Origin: Hydrogenimonas sp.
GTDB taxonomy: Bacteria; Campylobacterota; Campylobacteria; Campylobacterales; Hydrogenimonadaceae
Length of the DNA stretch: 17,894 nt
Reading direction: 5' to 3'
Assembly: GCA_021647345.1 (NCBI GenBank)
Contig: JAKIUX010000002.1
Span: 1 to 17,894 of the forward strand
In this document: piece by piece, positions 1-7,424 of the stretch
Numbering within the stretch: the first letter of the stretch is position 1
Layout: the number at the start of each line of letters is the position of its first letter
Notes under the pieces: generated by a model
Databases searched by the model: none
What the model was told of the DNA's origin: nothing
What the model saw: the letters and a program-made list of their open reading frames with translations, nothing else
Translations under genes and position numbers: made by a program

Positions 1-2276
1 CGGAAGTAAAAGAGGGTAAAGCTCCCCGTTTCGGTGCGGTAACGATCAACGGCGAAGAGGCTATGTTCGGTATGGTTCTTCAGCGAAGCGGAACCAACGC
101 GGCAAAGGTCGTCGAGGGTATAAAAGAGATGATACCGCTTGTCAACGCGGCTCTTCCAAAAGGTGTAAAAATCGAGAGCGAGTATGACCGTACCGAAATA
201 ACCCACAAAGCGGTCAATACAATGACCGGCGCTCTTCTAAGCGGCGCTATCTTGGTGGCGATCACTCTTTTTCTCTTTCTTTTCGAGCTAAGAAGCGCCT
301 TCATCGTCATACTCTCGCTTCCTCTCTCGCTTCTGATAGCCTTTTTGCTGATGAAAGAGTACGGCATAAGCGCCAACCTGATGAGTCTAAGCGGGCTGGC
401 TATAGCGATTGGAATGATCGTCGACGGAACCATCGTCGTCGTCGAAAACTCTTTCAGACTTCTGCACGACAAACCGGAAGCTTCGAAACTTGAGATAATA
501 GCTGAAGCTACGGCCGGTGTCGCGAAACCGGTCATATTCGCCTTGCTGATAATAGCCGCCATCTTCATACCGCTTCTGAGCCTTGGTGGGCTCGCCGGCA
601 AACTCTACACTCCGATGGCTATAGATATAGTTTTTGTAATGCTCGGCTCTCTTGCCGTGGCGATGCTGCTGGTTCCGGTTCTAAGCTTCCTGCTTCTTAA
701 ACCGGCCAAACATGGTGTAAGTCCGGTTATGAGAGGTGTAAAAGCTATATATACCCCTTTACTCGCATTCACCCTGCGCCACGCAAAAACGGTTACCGCA
801 GCAGCTGCACTGCTCTTTGCGGTGACAGCTTGGCTATTGAGCCAGCAGGGACGCGAATTCATGCCTGAATTAAACGAAGAGTCGATCATGTATAGAGTCA
901 TAGCCATACCCGGAACCGCTTTGAGCCAAAATATAGAGACGGCGAAGTCGATGGAGCGATACATTCTTAAAAAGTATCCCGAGCAGGTGAGCAGTGTCTT
1001 GAGCATGATAGGCAGAAGCGAAAAAGGAGAGACGGCACAGGCCAACTATATGGAGGTTCTTTTAACTCTCAAGCCCGGTATCGAGGATCTGCCCAAACTT
1101 GCAAAAGAGATGACTCACGATCTTCAAAGTCGTTTCGATTATGTCCAGTTTGTTCCTACTCAACCTATAGCGATGAGGATCGAGGAGCTTCTTGAAGGTG
1201 TCAAAGCGGAGCTTGCAGTGAAGATTTTCGGTGATGATCAGAAAGTAATGGACTCTATCGCCTCTCAGATCCAAAATGTTTTAAAAGGTATCAAAGGGTT
1301 GGAGCATTCAGAGGTAGAGACACAGCTTGGGCAGGCGCAGGTAACCATTCGCCCCGACTTCCTGGCACTTTCACGCTACGGTATAGGGGTCGACGAAGTT
1401 ATGCGCGTCATTAGACACGGCATAGGCGAAGAGCCCGTTACGGAAAAAATAGAAGGTATACGCCGTTTTGGGATAGTTCCCAAAATAGAGGGGGCCAAAA
1501 CCGACATAGAGAGTCTAAAAGAGGTAATGCTAAGAAGCGACAGCGGTAAAATGGTACGGCTCGATGAGGTATGCGACATCTCTGTAGAACAGGGGCCGTC
1601 GTTCATAAAACGTGAAGATCTTAGCCGCTACATGGTCATTTCGATGGAAGTTAAAAACCGCGATATCGCCTCATTTGTCAAAGAGGCGCAACAAAAAATC
1701 GACAAAGAGGTCACTATTCCCAAAGGGTACTACACAAGATGGGCAGGAGATTTCAAAAACATGCAGGAGGCGACACAGAAGCTGATGATCATCATACCTA
1801 TCACGATCGTTATAGTTATTCTTTTGCTCTATACCGCTTTTAATTCTATAAAAAAATCCCTTCTGATCCTGCTGGGAGTGCCAATGGGACTGATCGGTGG
1901 AATCATAGCACTGGTATTGAGCGGGGAGTATCTAAGCGTCTCTGCGATAGTAGGTTTCATAGCCATATTTGCCATCGCGATTTTAAACGGCATAGTACTT
2001 GTCAGTTTCATAGATGAACTGAGAGAAAAATTTCCCCACGTGGAGCTGGAGACTCTGCTCAAAGATGCAGCGTCACTGCGGCTTCGTCCGGTACTCATGA
2101 CCGCATTTACGACACTGTTTGGCATACTTCCTCTTCTTTACGCCACCGGGGTAGGAAGTGAAATACAGTACCCATTGGCTGTCGTTGTTACAGGCGGTAT
2201 CATCAGCTCGACGCTGCTGACACTTCTGGTGCTTCCGGCACTCTACCTGCTGTTTTATAAAAAGGAGCACCTTTAA
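1..2276 (+). CDS. Heavy-metal RND efflux pump permease, CusA/CzcA family (5' truncated by window edge)
   Basis: Inner-membrane proton-driven permease of a tripartite metal efflux pump (RND, HME subfamily). The reading frame is open from base 3, so the gene starts outside the window; 757 residues are present against about 1040 in the family, so roughly the first 280 are missing. Fragment residues 131-149 carry the TM4 relay motif with 'MIVDGTIVVVEN': the Asp (about 141) and Glu (about 148) typical of HME proteins are there, but the extra Asp of CzcA-type 'DFG' is Ala-Ile-Ala as in CusA. The porter region 'RIEELLEGVKAELAVKIFGDD' looks more like CzcA, and by eye the CusA copper-binding Met of 'RIDML' is Glu here, so the metal is not settled. 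The second hydrophobic block and the conserved 'LRLRPVLMTAFTT' follow. The adaptor and outer-membrane genes normally precede such a gene and are not visible. Family call is firm; metal specificity is unknown. Confidence 0.95.
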   Translation, partial: EVKEGKAPRFGAVTINGEEAMFGMVLQRSGTNAAKVVEGIKEMIPLVNAALPKGVKIESEYDRTEITHKAVNTMTGALLSGAILVAITLFLFLFELRSAFIVILSLPLSLLIAFLLMKEYGISANLMSLSGLAIAIGMIVDGTIVVVENSFRLLHDKPEASKLEIIAEATAGVAKPVIFALLIIAAIFIPLLSLGGLAGKLYTPMAIDIVFVMLGSLAVAMLLVPVLSFLLLKPAKHGVSPVMRGVKAIYTPLLAFTLRHAKTVTAAAALLFAVTAWLLSQQGREFMPELNEESIMYRVIAIPGTALSQNIETAKSMERYILKKYPEQVSSVLSMIGRSEKGETAQANYMEVLLTLKPGIEDLPKLAKEMTHDLQSRFDYVQFVPTQPIAMRIEELLEGVKAELAVKIFGDDQKVMDSIASQIQNVLKGIKGLEHSEVETQLGQAQVTIRPDFLALSRYGIGVDEVMRVIRHGIGEEPVTEKIEGIRRFGIVPKIEGAKTDIESLKEVMLRSDSGKMVRLDEVCDISVEQGPSFIKREDLSRYMVISMEVKNRDIASFVKEAQQKIDKEVTIPKGYYTRWAGDFKNMQEATQKLMIIIPITIVIVILLLYTAFNSIKKSLLILLGVPMGLIGGIIALVLSGEYLSVSAIVGFIAIFAIAILNGIVLVSFIDELREKFPHVELETLLKDAASLRLRPVLMTAFTTLFGILPLLYATGVGSEIQYPLAVVVTGGIISSTLLTLLVLPALYLLFYKKEHL

Positions 2277-2284
2277 CCTATTTT

Positions 2285-2307
2285 AGGGTACGTAATATGC
2301 GTACCCT
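2285..2307 (+). terminator. Hairpin after the RND pump gene, possible terminator
   Basis: Perfect 8-bp inverted repeat AGGGTACG / CGTACCCT with a 7-nt loop, 8 nt after the pump stop codon. It is followed by AT-rich sequence without a clean T-run on either strand, so it could be a weak or factor-dependent terminator or an mRNA 3' stabilising hairpin. Confidence 0.4.
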
Positions 2308-2350
2308 CTAAATAATAAATAAAAAAGAGATATCCCCCGCCCGCCACTAT

Positions 2351-2386
2351 TAAATTACCATATTATTAATGGATATAATTATTAAT
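2351..2386 (+). promoter_or_regulatory. Putative promoter of the exported 686-aa protein
   Basis: TATAAT at 2374-2379 lies about 70 nt before the start codon in a very AT-rich stretch, with no clear -35, which is usual for Campylobacterota sigma-70 promoters. A 9-bp direct repeat ATTATTAAT at 2362-2370 and 2378-2386 flanks and overlaps the -10. An AAAGGA ribosome-binding site sits just before ATG 2450. The promoter call is inference from the motif alone. Confidence 0.45.
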
Positions 2387-2449
2387 AAGAATTTAAATAT
2401 ATTTAATATATCGTAGAGGTATAGGAACACTTTATAGAAAGGATCTATC

Positions 2450-4510
2450 ATGTCAAAGCCAAAAAGATGGATTGCTGTTACAGCCTCTGTGTTACTGGTC
2501 GGGACTATAGGCCATGCGGAGATGGCTGTAGATTTTCTAACAGTAGATGCTTCGCCCGACTCACCGGCCAACTACGGGTGGGGATACGATTCAAGAAAAA
2601 AACAGTCCAAAGGTGTTTGCGTACAATTCTCTTCGACAGATACATATGCGGGAGGTGCCAGCAAACAGGAGTCGCACTACGAACTTGCGGAAAGCACATC
2701 AGATATTGTGAAAAAATCGAGCCTATCAGGAAGCGCTTCACTCGAAGCAGTAGCAGGGACGGCCAAAATCTCCACAAACAACAAAACGGGCGTAGTCGCA
2801 AACACTGAAGCCAGCAATTATAACCTGACACTTTTCGCCTCAGCATACAGATATGACGAACCGATCTTTCGTTATCTTGAAAGCGCTCAGTTAAAAGATG
2901 ACATGAGAGCCCTTCTGGAAGATCCTAAAAAAAGAGGAGAGTTCAAACAAAGATGCGGCGACGGGTTTGTTATAGGAATCCAGAAAGGTCGCGACTTCCT
3001 TGGAACCGCCACCGTAAAAAAACAGACGCTCAAGCAGTCTACCGAGTTTACCTCCAAAACGGGCGTTGGCGTCAAAAGCACTGGATATTCGGCAAAAGCT
3101 GACGTAGATATAGCAAAAACGCTTATCTCTACTTTCGGATCGTCAAATTTTGAAGTGCATACCTACAGCACCGGCTCTGACGACCCGAATCCTTCAAGCG
3201 TGAAAGAGTTTAAGTCCTATTATAGGAATTTTTTCAAAAACAGCAAAGATTACAAACGCACAGTCAAATATATAGTTCTTCCATATACGGTGCTGGCAGA
3301 TTACCCGTATCATGATGTCTTAAAAGGCGATACAAAAGATGACTATATCGGCTATATGGCTGATGCTCTGTGGGATCTGAAAGCGGCTATCAAAGATGCC
3401 AACTTCGTTCTCTCTCCCGACACCCAGAAACTTTTCGCGCTCGGTACCAAGCGAAATATAAAACGCAAACGGGTTAATGCGATCAAAAAATACAAAAGAG
3501 CATGGAAGAAGGAGTTTAATGACCTCTTAAAAGCGGCACAAAAGTGTGACAAAAACTTTACATCCAAATGCGAGCAGCTTGCCTCGTACTACAGGGACGA
3601 CAGGAGACTTTCCGACTTGACATACAAAGTGCTTCCAGATAGATATATAGATGACTGCTATAGCCCTGTAACCTTAAATCTTAACGACCCCTCTTCAAGA
3701 TTCTACGCCAAGCTTGCTCAAGCGGCAGGAAATAGTTTCGATGTTGTGGCAGGAGACAGCGAAACTGGAGGCAATCATGTGCGAGTCGCATCTGTTTTGA
3801 AACTCAAAACCGACAAACGCAAACTAAAAGCTACGCTTGGAATCGTCAAAATCGAGTGGAAAGGCAAAAGCTATTACGGAAAGCCGCTGGTCGTCAGCAA
3901 CAAAAAATATAACAAGGGCGATAGCGCCTATGCGAAAAAGATCTCAGACTATATCATAGACCTCGACAACAAAAACCCGAAAAACCCAAGCATCGACCGC
4001 TCTTTGAAAACATGTGAGTGGCGAAACCCAAATGACCCTATAAAGATGAAACCTTTCAGAGGTCTTGGCGGATTATCCGGCCTTAGAGTCTACGGCTTTG
4101 ATGGCGGGTATGTTTACGGAAAAATCGATGCTATCTCGAAAAAGGATGCCAGAGGGCAGATAGAGTTCGGACCCGGCAAAGGACTACTTACCTCCATCCG
4201 TTGTGAGGTCGACGCCAAAGGAAGACACGACAACAGGCTCGGATGCGAAGAGGTTACATTTAGAAGCTTCCAGCTCGATCTCGTCTCTTCTCAAGATAGA
4301 GCAGCCAACAGATGGAGAGATCCCAACCAGTATCAAGAGCCGGCAGTACTGGTCAATTTCCTTCGCAACAAACCTATTCAATATCGACCGAAAAGGAAAC
4401 AGGTTCAGCCAAAATACAAGATACCAGCTTCACAGTTGAAATTTCTCAAAATTAAAAACATTAAGCCAAAAGTTTCGCCGATGATGCAGATAAAACCGCT
4501 CGGTAATTGA
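2450..4510 (+). CDS. Exported 686-aa protein with possible MACPF-like pore-former domain
   Basis: Start ATG 2450 has AAAGGA 6 nt upstream. Residues 1-23 form a signal peptide (basic start, hydrophobic 'VTASVLLVGTIG', cleavage likely after 'GHA'), so the mature protein is periplasmic, surface or secreted. Residues about 55-320 resemble the membrane attack complex/perforin layout: a Ser/Ala/Gly-rich segment (80-120), then 'CGDGFVIGIQKG' at 169-180, which fits the Y/W-G-T/D-x-F/Y-V-x(5)-G signature, a second Ser/Thr/Lys-rich segment (190-230), and a strand-helix stretch ending 'KYIVLPYTVLADYP'. In the family these two segments refold into membrane-spanning hairpins. Residues 390-630 match nothing I recognise. 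Eight Cys (57, 169, 366, 374, 403, 522, 585, 599) would allow four disulfides. The C-terminus is Lys/Pro-rich and basic. It is a single-gene unit with its own promoter and terminator. Export is well supported; MACPF assignment is by eye only. Confidence 0.85.
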   Translation: MSKPKRWIAVTASVLLVGTIGHAEMAVDFLTVDASPDSPANYGWGYDSRKKQSKGVCVQFSSTDTYAGGASKQESHYELAESTSDIVKKSSLSGSASLEAVAGTAKISTNNKTGVVANTEASNYNLTLFASAYRYDEPIFRYLESAQLKDDMRALLEDPKKRGEFKQRCGDGFVIGIQKGRDFLGTATVKKQTLKQSTEFTSKTGVGVKSTGYSAKADVDIAKTLISTFGSSNFEVHTYSTGSDDPNPSSVKEFKSYYRNFFKNSKDYKRTVKYIVLPYTVLADYPYHDVLKGDTKDDYIGYMADALWDLKAAIKDANFVLSPDTQKLFALGTKRNIKRKRVNAIKKYKRAWKKEFNDLLKAAQKCDKNFTSKCEQLASYYRDDRRLSDLTYKVLPDRYIDDCYSPVTLNLNDPSSRFYAKLAQAAGNSFDVVAGDSETGGNHVRVASVLKLKTDKRKLKATLGIVKIEWKGKSYYGKPLVVSNKKYNKGDSAYAKKISDYIIDLDNKNPKNPSIDRSLKTCEWRNPNDPIKMKPFRGLGGLSGLRVYGFDGGYVYGKIDAISKKDARGQIEFGPGKGLLTSIRCEVDAKGRHDNRLGCEEVTFRSFQLDLVSSQDRAANRWRDPNQYQEPAVLVNFLRNKPIQYRPKRKQVQPKYKIPASQLKFLKIKNIKPKVSPMMQIKPLGN

Positions 4511-4515
4511 AAGGG

Positions 4516-4558
4516 TGCAAAGAGAGAACCCCGCTCTCTTTGCAAAAGACATTTTTTT
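4516..4558 (+). terminator. Rho-independent terminator of the exported-protein gene
   Basis: An 11-bp perfect stem TGCAAAGAGAG / CTCTCTTTGCA (4516-4526 and 4534-4544) with a 7-nt loop begins 6 nt after the stop codon. A run of seven T follows at 4552-4558, separated from the stem by 7 nt. The stem is strong; the gap before the T-run is slightly long. Confidence 0.7.
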
Positions 4559-4565
4559 ACAGTGG

Positions 4566-4592
4566 TATAATTGAGTAAAAGCCGTGGGAGGT
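4566..4592 (+). promoter_or_regulatory. -10 element and ribosome-binding site of polX
   Basis: TATAAT at 4566-4571 lies directly after the terminator T-run of the preceding gene; GGGAGGT at 4586-4592 is a strong Shine-Dalgarno placed 6 nt before ATG 4599. An in-frame GTG at 4584 overlaps this Shine-Dalgarno and so cannot use it, which decides the start. The implied 5' leader is short, about 20 nt. Confidence 0.6.
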
Positions 4593-4598
4593 CCCATT

Positions 4599-6317
4599 AT
4601 GCCGCTATCAAACAGTGAAATAGCCGATATATTCAACCAGATGGCAGATATGCTGGAGATCAAAGGCGAAAACCCCTTCAAAGTAAGAGCGTACCGAAAT
4701 GCAGCCAGAACCATTCAGAATCTGGGCAGGAGCCTTGATGACCTCGTAAAAGGGGGGATGGACCTAACTAAGCTTCCCGGTATAGGAGCCGATCTCTGCG
4801 AAGCAATAACCGAAATTTTGAAAACCGGCAAATTCTCAAAACTGGAAGATCTTAAAAAGGAGATGCCAGAAGGTCTCGACAAGCTGCTGGCCATCGAGGG
4901 GCTGGGCCCTAAACGTATTAGAGAACTCTACGACAATTTCGGCATAGCCTCACTGGAGGATTTGGCAAAAGTTGCAAAAAGTGGAGAAATTTATAGGTTA
5001 AAAGGGTTCGGTCCGAAACTTGTCGAAAAGATTTTAAAAGGGGTGACGCTGGCTAAAAAAGCTGGACGGCGATTCCGTTTCGATGTAGCGAAACCGTTTG
5101 CTGATGATCTAAAAAGCTACCTTGAGAGTTTTGAAGGTGTGATAAAAGTAGAGGTAGCCGGAAGCTACAGGCGTAAGAAAGAGACAGTGGGTGATCTCGA
5201 TATTCTCGTTATCGCTAAAAATTGGGAGGAGATCTCAGAGCGGTTTGTGCAGTATGATAGAGTCAAAGAGGTGGTCTCAAAAGGCCCCACTCGCTCTACT
5301 GTCATTTTGAAAAACGATCTTCAGGTAGATCTTCGCAGTGTCGCAAAAGAGAGTTACGGCTCCGCCCTGCACTACTTCACCGGCTCAAAAGCACATAATA
5401 TAAAAATAAGGAAGATGGCGGCAGAGAGGGGCTGGAAGATAAATGAGTATGGAGTTTTCGAAGGTGACAAGCGGCTGGGAGGGGAGAGCGAAAAGGAGCT
5501 CTACCGGCTTATGGGGCTTGCATATATAGAGCCTGAACTACGTGAAGACCGCGGAGAGGTAGAGGCGGCCATGCATTCCAAGCTGCCCAAACTTGTCAAA
5601 CTCGAAGATATAAGAGGAGATCTCCATACACACTCCGACTGGACAGAGGGGCACGCCTCTATAAAGAGTATGGCGGAAGCGGCAAAAAAGCTGGGCTATG
5701 ACTATATAGCCGTTACCGACCATTCCCGCCATCTCACTATCGCCAAAGGTTTGGACGAAAAGAGGCTAAGAGAGCAGATAGAGCTGATAGACAACCTAAA
5801 TGAAAAGATAGAGGGTATTACGATTTTGAAAGGTTTGGAGTGCGATATTCTCGAAGATGGCTCTTTGGATATGCCAGACTCAGTGCTAAAAGAGCTCGAC
5901 ATAGTTCTCGGAGCCGTCCACTACAAATTCAGCCTATCAAAAAAAGAGCAGACAAAACGTGTGGTGAAAGCGATGCAAAATAGATACTTCAACATATTAG
6001 CCCACCCTACCGGACGCATAATAGGCCACAGAAATGCCTATGATATTGACATCTTTGAAGTTTTCAGGGCTTGCAAGAGCGAAGGGACATATCTTGAACT
6101 CAACGCGCAGCCCGAACGTCTTGATATTAACGATATCTATGCAAAAGAGGCAAAAGAGAAGGGTGTTAAACTCTCGGTTTCCACCGACTCCCATGATCCG
6201 ATGAGTCTCAGTTTTATGGAGTATGGCATAAACCAGGCACGCCGCGGGTGGATAGAGAGAGAGGACCTTCTAAACACCCGCTCGCTTAAAGAGCTTAAAA
6301 ATCTCCTTCGCAGATGA
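4599..6317 (+). CDS. polX: DNA polymerase/3'-5' exonuclease PolX (family X polymerase + PHP domain)
   Basis: Bacterial family X DNA polymerase: gap-filling synthesis in base-excision and other repair, with a C-terminal PHP metal-dependent phosphoesterase that gives 3'-5' exonuclease activity; cytosolic. The product is 572 aa, near the 570 of B. subtilis PolX. Residues 1-60 form the 8-kDa-like domain ('KGENPFKVRAYRNAA'). Helix-hairpin-helix motifs are at about 58-72 ('LPGIGADLC') and 97-150 ('IEGLGPKRI', 'LKGFGPKLV'). The nucleotidyl-transfer motif 'GSYRRKKETVGDLDIL' gives catalytic Asp199 and Asp201, with Asp244 in 'LQVDLRS'. PHP metal ligands are visible: 'DLHTHSDWTEG' (341-351), 'VTDHS' (372-376), 'GLECD' (412-416), 'HYKF' (441-444), 'AHPTGR' (468-473) and 'STDSHD' (528-533). 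All catalytic residues appear intact. ATG 4599 was preferred over the in-frame GTG 4584, which would add five residues. The stop abuts that of the convergent next gene. Confidence 0.95.
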   Translation: MPLSNSEIADIFNQMADMLEIKGENPFKVRAYRNAARTIQNLGRSLDDLVKGGMDLTKLPGIGADLCEAITEILKTGKFSKLEDLKKEMPEGLDKLLAIEGLGPKRIRELYDNFGIASLEDLAKVAKSGEIYRLKGFGPKLVEKILKGVTLAKKAGRRFRFDVAKPFADDLKSYLESFEGVIKVEVAGSYRRKKETVGDLDILVIAKNWEEISERFVQYDRVKEVVSKGPTRSTVILKNDLQVDLRSVAKESYGSALHYFTGSKAHNIKIRKMAAERGWKINEYGVFEGDKRLGGESEKELYRLMGLAYIEPELREDRGEVEAAMHSKLPKLVKLEDIRGDLHTHSDWTEGHASIKSMAEAAKKLGYDYIAVTDHSRHLTIAKGLDEKRLREQIELIDNLNEKIEGITILKGLECDILEDGSLDMPDSVLKELDIVLGAVHYKFSLSKKEQTKRVVKAMQNRYFNILAHPTGRIIGHRNAYDIDIFEVFRACKSEGTYLELNAQPERLDINDIYAKEAKEKGVKLSVSTDSHDPMSLSFMEYGINQARRGWIEREDLLNTRSLKELKNLLRR

Positions 6318-6752
6318 TTAAAAACCAAAACTTTTCATAACTGAACCGATACCGCCCATATTTTTCATCAAATCTTCAGCCAAAGAGCCGTTTTGGTCGG
6401 TCACTTTGTCTACCATAGCAGGAAGGGCGTCAGCAAGTGCCTGCTTTGCGCTATCTTGGCCTATTCCAAGCTGTGAAGCAAACTCTGATACTTTATCGCC
6501 TCCTAAAACCTTCTCGACAACATCTGCGCTCAGAGGCGCATTTGAGCCGCTTGAAATCCATGAAGAGACAAGATCTGAAAAACCGCCGCTTGAAAAGGCT
6601 GAGACGATAGAGCTTATATCAAAACCTTGCGAACCTCCCAAAACTCTTTGAAGTGCAGCGGCTATATCTGCAACATCAAGGCCGCTCGTGGCATCGTCAC
6701 TGTTTCCCTTTATAAGTTGTGCACCCATCTGCAAAATCTGATTCATATCCAC
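6318..6752 (-). CDS. YidB/DUF937-family protein
   Basis: A 144-residue small, Ser/Gly/Ala-rich protein. The C-terminal half (about 74-123, 'LSADVVEKVLGGDKVSEFAS' followed by 'QLGIGQDSAKQALADALPAM') matches the conserved segment of the YidB/DUF937 family, which is widespread and of unknown function. The N-terminal 70 residues are low-complexity, helical, with a Gly-Gly-Ser stretch. No signal peptide or membrane segment. The start chosen is GTG 6752 because AAGGA lies 6-7 nt upstream; ATG 6746, two codons inside, is the alternative but is 12 nt from the Shine-Dalgarno. It ends immediately next to polX with zero bases between the two stop codons. Monocistronic, with a -10 inside an inverted repeat upstream. 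Family assignment is good; the role is unknown. Confidence 0.85.
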   Translation of the reverse strand: MDMNQILQMGAQLIKGNSDDATSGLDVADIAAALQRVLGGSQGFDISSIVSAFSSGGFSDLVSSWISSGSNAPLSADVVEKVLGGDKVSEFASQLGIGQDSAKQALADALPAMVDKVTDQNGSLAEDLMKNMGGIGSVMKSFGF

Positions 6753-6775
6753 AGATCATCCTTTCTTGTTTATTG

Positions 6776-6792
6776 TTCACTATTATAGTGAA
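6776..6792 (-). promoter_or_regulatory. -10 element inside an inverted repeat upstream of the YidB-like gene
   Basis: TTCACTA-TTA-TAGTGAA, 7-bp perfect arms with a 3-nt centre. Read on the minus strand, 6787-6782 is TATAAT, a consensus -10 about 30 nt before the GTG start. A repressor bound to the palindrome would block the promoter; this is inference. The repeat also lies about 90 nt upstream of the P1B remnant on the other strand. Confidence 0.45.
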
Positions 6793-6882
6793 TGAAAGTT
6801 TAAATTGTTGTTATTAAATATACACATCTCTTGCGCGCTCAACATCTATAATGGCAATAAGATTATAAGCAAGGAGCAAAAA

Positions 6883-7400
6883 ATGGGTCATGAAGGTCAC
6901 AAATATCTGCGCCGTCAGAAAAATAAAATAGACAAAGAGGATTCGCAAAAAGAGCAGAAGCATATGGAACATATTGGCCATAAAAGGCACAAAGAACATG
7001 AAGGCCACGACCACTCTGCGATGAGACACCTTCACCATATGGAATATATAAAGAGAAGATTCATCGTCTTGGTATTGGTTATAGATACGATATTTCTGCT
7101 TTCATCTATGGTCTGGACTGGTTCGGCTGTGTTCTGGATACTCCCTCAGAGAGTTTATTATCTTTATGCTTGCAACATTTATCTTAATGTGGCCTCATAC
7201 CGGCAGTAAGCTTAAGTCGGTCGCATACAAAAAGGTAGTAAAATTTTAAGAATGCAAGCTGCTTACAATACCGCTGCTATACTGCCGCTAATCGTAACAC
7301 TTACGCTTTAGGAAAAAATAGTTAAACTGGCTATAGGATTATTTTAAAGTCCGCCAATAGCAATTTGTCCTGTTAAGGCACTTAGCTTTAAAAAGTTAAG
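6883..7400 (+). pseudogene. Remnant of a P1B-type metal-transporting ATPase (CopB-like), core deleted
   Basis: ATG 6883 has a fine Shine-Dalgarno (AAGGAG, 6 nt upstream). The first ~50 residues are His-rich (repeated 'GH' and 'HEGHDHS'), followed by 'HHMEYIKRRFIVLVLVIDT', the arrangement at the N-terminus of CopB-type ATPases just before the first membrane helix. The frame then closes at 7209 as a 108-residue product. In the +1 frame (7112-7249) a hydrophobic continuation 'REFIIFMLATFILMW' resembles the next helix, and back in the first frame (from 7252) 'AAYNTAAILPL' and, after a stop, 'AIGLF*SPPIAI' resemble the C-terminal two helices of such ATPases. The catalytic DKTGT and GDGVND regions are absent, so at best about 500 residues have been lost. 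The N-terminal match is fair and the C-terminal matches weak. Alternatively, 6883-7209 could be a small His-rich membrane protein in its own right. Confidence 0.5.
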
Positions 7401-7424
7401 TTTTAGAGCCAAAAACTATACAGA

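Noticed and set aside
80..2125. Several open minus-strand frames opposite the RND pump gene
   Set aside because: Low-complexity Ser/Arg/Ile-rich translations lying wholly inside a strongly conserved gene on the other strand.
4584..4598. In-frame GTG start five codons before the polX ATG
   Set aside because: It overlaps the strong GGGAGGT ribosome-binding site that is ideally spaced for ATG 4599, and PolX proteins begin close to that ATG.
7399..7417. AGTTTT/AAAACT hairpin followed by a T-run on the minus strand as terminator of the GGDEF-EAL gene
   Set aside because: Only six mostly A:T pairs; too weak to call.
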